Of a stretch of 6,910 bases of DNA, positions 5,475 through 6,910 are shown one piece after another. Below the pieces are notes generated by a model, which saw nothing but the letters and a program-made list of their open reading frames with translations, made no database searches and was not told where the DNA came from. The stretch is from Streptococcus sp. Lineage in GTDB: Bacteria; Bacillota; Bacilli; Lactobacillales; Streptococcaceae. Position numbers and translations under genes: made by a program. Where the stretch lies: contig JAPJPE010000027.1 of assembly GCA_030825825.1 (NCBI GenBank), forward strand, positions 6,360 to 13,269. The letters run 5' to 3'. The number at the start of each line of letters is the position of its first letter. Position 1 is the first letter of the stretch.

Positions 5475-5858
5475 TTACTTCTTCTTGATTCGTGAATTCT
5501 CTATTCTCCAGCCTACCATCCAACCAAGGACAAGGAGATAATTTTCAAGCGCACCAATCCCATTGACTAGCAGATGATAGTGAAAATAATTGAAGAGATG
5601 ATTGGTCCCAATCCCAAGCCCACCGATAATCAAGGCCAATAAAACCGTACGAAGATAAAACCAATCATATTTGAGATTGACAGCAATGAGAATCACAAGA
5701 ACTGCCACATTCCAAATCCCAATCTCACGCTGCCAACCGACAGAAATACCGTATCCCGAATGACTTCCCATATAGGATGGAAAAAATAGTTGGAAGATAA
5801 TCGCTCCAGACATAGCGATAATGACTAGGATAAATAAAACTCTTAAAAATTTGTTCAT
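5475..5858 (-). CDS. Small integral membrane protein, function unknown
   Basis: This is a 127-residue protein I do not recognise with confidence. It has four likely membrane helices: about 4-26, 46-62, 68-88 and 100-117. A short polar loop after helix 1 contains SHSGYGISVGWQREIGIWN (32-50), and the GWQ-E-G stretch leading into helix 2 is the most motif-like part. Between helices 3 and 4 lies a His-rich segment, HLFNYFHYHL (87-96). The tail is basic (RIKKK), so it probably faces the cytosol. The ATG at 5856-5858 has AGGAGGAG four bases upstream. The gene has its own promoter and terminator and stands between gatB and bdhA without evident functional ties to either. It may belong to one of the small DUF families of four-helix membrane proteins; a profile search would be needed to say which. 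Confidence 0.85.
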   Translation of the reverse strand: MNKFLRVLFILVIIAMSGAIIFQLFFPSYMGSHSGYGISVGWQREIGIWNVAVLVILIAVNLKYDWFYLRTVLLALIIGGLGIGTNHLFNYFHYHLLVNGIGALENYLLVLGWMVGWRIENSRIKKK

Positions 5859-5900
5859 GTGACTCCTCCTAATGCTAGTTGATATGTAATGGTCTTTCCT

Positions 5901-5928
5901 ATTCTAACACAATTTTATGGATAGTAAA
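5901..5928 (-). promoter_or_regulatory. Promoter of the small membrane protein gene
   Basis: Minus strand: TTTACT (5923-5928, 4 of 6 matches), a 16-bp spacer, and an extended -10 TGTTAGAAT (5901-5909). The -35 box overlaps the T-run of the gatB terminator. The inferred start near 5894 gives a leader of about 35 bases. Confidence 0.6.
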
Positions 5929-5948
5929 AACCAACCTCTCGGCTGGTT
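5926..5948 (-). terminator. Intrinsic terminator of gatB (end of the gatCAB operon)
   Basis: Minus strand: AACCAGCC (5941-5948) pairs with GGTTGGTT (5929-5936) around a GAGA tetraloop with one G-U pair, and runs into TTTTT (5926-5930). It begins nine bases after the gatB stop. Confidence 0.9.
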
Positions 5949-5957
5949 CTTTTTCTA

Positions 5958-6910
5958 TCAATCTTCTTTCAACTTCGCCAATTCTTGAGCAAGTAACTTG
6001 AGGGCTACTTGTGGGTTAGCTTGGCCTTTGGTTGCTTTCATGAGGAAGCCTGTGAAGGCCTTGTCCGCATTCCGTTTCCCTGACTTGAAGTCGGCTACGG
6101 CTGCTTCATTGTCTGCGAAGACTTGGTGGATGATTGGAATCAAGACTTCAGGGTCTGAAATCTGTACCAATCCGGCTTTTTCGACGTATTCACGCGCACC
6201 GCCACCGTTTTTCGCCAAGTGAACGAAGACTTTCTTGGCAATCTTAGAAGAAATGGTTCCATCTTCGATAATGGAAATCATTTCGACCAAGTTTTCTGGT
6301 GTCAATTGGATTTCTTCCAGTGTTTTGCCTTCTGCATTCATGAATTGCGCCACTTCACCTTGGAGCCAGTTAGACACTTGCTTGGCATCTCCACCAAGGG
6401 CTACGGCTGCTTCAAAGAAGTCAGAAGTGACTTTCGTCGCTGTCAATTGGTTGGCATCATAGTCAGACAAGCCAAGCTCTGCCACATAGCGAGCACGGCG
6501 GTCTTTTGGAAACTCTGGCAACTCCGTACGCATTTCTTCGATCCACTCATCTGAGATTTCAAACAAGGGAAGGTCTGGTTCTGGGAAGTAACGGTAATCC
6601 GCTGCCCCTTCTTTGACACGCATAAGAATCGTGCTCTTGTTGGCCTCATCATAACGGCGTGTTTCTTGACGAATGACACCACCTGAACGCAAAATTTTTG
6701 CTTGACGCTCCACTTCGTATTCAAGTCCTTTACGCACGTTTGAGAAAGAGTTCAAGTTCTTCAACTCCGTCTTGGTACCAAATTCCTCTTGACCGTATGG
6801 GCGAAGAGAAATGTTGGCATCGACCCGCATCGATCCTTCTTCCATCTTGACGTCAGAAATACCTGTGTATTGGATGACTTCTTTCAAAGCTGTCAAATAG
6901 GCGTAGGCTT
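5958..6910 (-). CDS. gatB: Aspartyl/glutamyl-tRNA amidotransferase subunit B, 5' end outside window
   Basis: GatB is the kinase and tRNA-binding subunit of the GatCAB complex. The complex converts Glu-tRNA(Gln) to Gln-tRNA(Gln), and Asp-tRNA(Asn) where needed, in the cytosol of bacteria lacking glutaminyl-tRNA synthetase. The window holds 316 C-terminal codons of about 480, and the frame stays open to the right edge ([11 protein letters not shown]), so there is no true start here. The catalytic part shows [36 protein letters not shown] and [14 protein letters not shown]. After a helical linker containing NWLQGEV comes the YqeY-like tail domain, ending with GKRNADKAF and [11 protein letters not shown], the segment that contacts tRNA. 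The sequence is nearly the pneumococcal GatB as I remember it. In streptococci gatB is usually last in gatC-gatA-gatB, which the terminator behind it supports. Confidence 0.98.
   Translation of the reverse strand, partial: AYAYLTALKEVIQYTGISDVKMEEGSMRVDANISLRPYGQEEFGTKTELKNLNSFSNVRKGLEYEVERQAKILRSGGVIRQETRRYDEANKSTILMRVKEGAADYRYFPEPDLPLFEISDEWIEEMRTELPEFPKDRRARYVAELGLSDYDANQLTATKVTSDFFEAAVALGGDAKQVSNWLQGEVAQFMNAEGKTLEEIQLTPENLVEMISIIEDGTISSKIAKKVFVHLAKNGGGAREYVEKAGLVQISDPEVLIPIIHQVFADNEAAVADFKSGKRNADKAFTGFLMKATKGQANPQVALKLLAQELAKLKED

Noticed and set aside
5326..5523. A 65-codon minus-strand open frame between the membrane protein and bdhA
   Set aside because: It overlaps both flanking genes in another frame and runs through a clear terminator and a consensus promoter. 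It has no ribosome site of its own.
6443..6724. A 93-codon minus-strand open frame inside gatB
   Set aside because: It is an out-of-frame shadow of a highly conserved coding region and shows no recognisable protein features.
6894..6896. TTG as the start codon of gatB
   Set aside because: The frame continues upstream to the window edge with conserved GatB residues (AYAY), so this is an internal leucine.

Overview
The window looks like chromosomal DNA of a Streptococcus, probably of the mitis/sanguinis side of the genus. It is AT-rich, with strong AAGGAG/AGGAGG ribosome sites and extended -10 promoters (TGnTAnAAT). The GatB and amino-acid-binding lipoprotein sequences closely resemble the pneumococcal proteins as I remember them. 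The species cannot be fixed from this stretch. All seven genes lie on the minus strand, so transcription runs from right to left. I see no mobile element, tRNA, rRNA or CRISPR array, and no gap longer than 300 bases.

Layout in the direction of transcription: gatB (5958-6910, 5' end outside the window), the last gene of the tRNA-amidotransferase operon, closed by a terminator. Then a small four-helix membrane protein of unknown function (5475-5858), a BdhA-type 2,3-butanediol dehydrogenase (4295-5338), an EamA/DMT-family transporter (3289-4200), a DUF5105-like lipoprotein (2057-3145), an M20D amidohydrolase (771-1910), and the N-terminal two thirds of a cystine/amino-acid ABC transporter binding lipoprotein (1-644). 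Nearly every gene has its own promoter and its own intrinsic terminator, so this is a row of single-gene transcription units. The exception is the M20D-to-binding-protein junction, which has no terminator.

The most informative content is in the intergenic DNA. The M20D gene is preceded by a perfect 17-bp palindrome, TATAGTTTCAAACTATA, which matches the streptococcal MET-box of the LysR-type regulator MetR/MtaR. The binding-protein gene and the DUF5105-like lipoprotein gene are each preceded by TGATA-N9-TATCA, the core of the streptococcal CYS-box of CmbR/CysR. The left half of the window (1-3231) therefore reads as a sulfur-amino-acid block: import of cystine or a related amino acid, deacylation of an N-acylated sulfur compound, and a lipoprotein of unknown role that appears to belong to the same response. 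The butanediol dehydrogenase has a consensus promoter overlapped by a Rex-like operator, which would tie it to the NADH/NAD+ ratio. These assignments are pattern matches made by eye, and transcription starts are inferred from the -10 positions.
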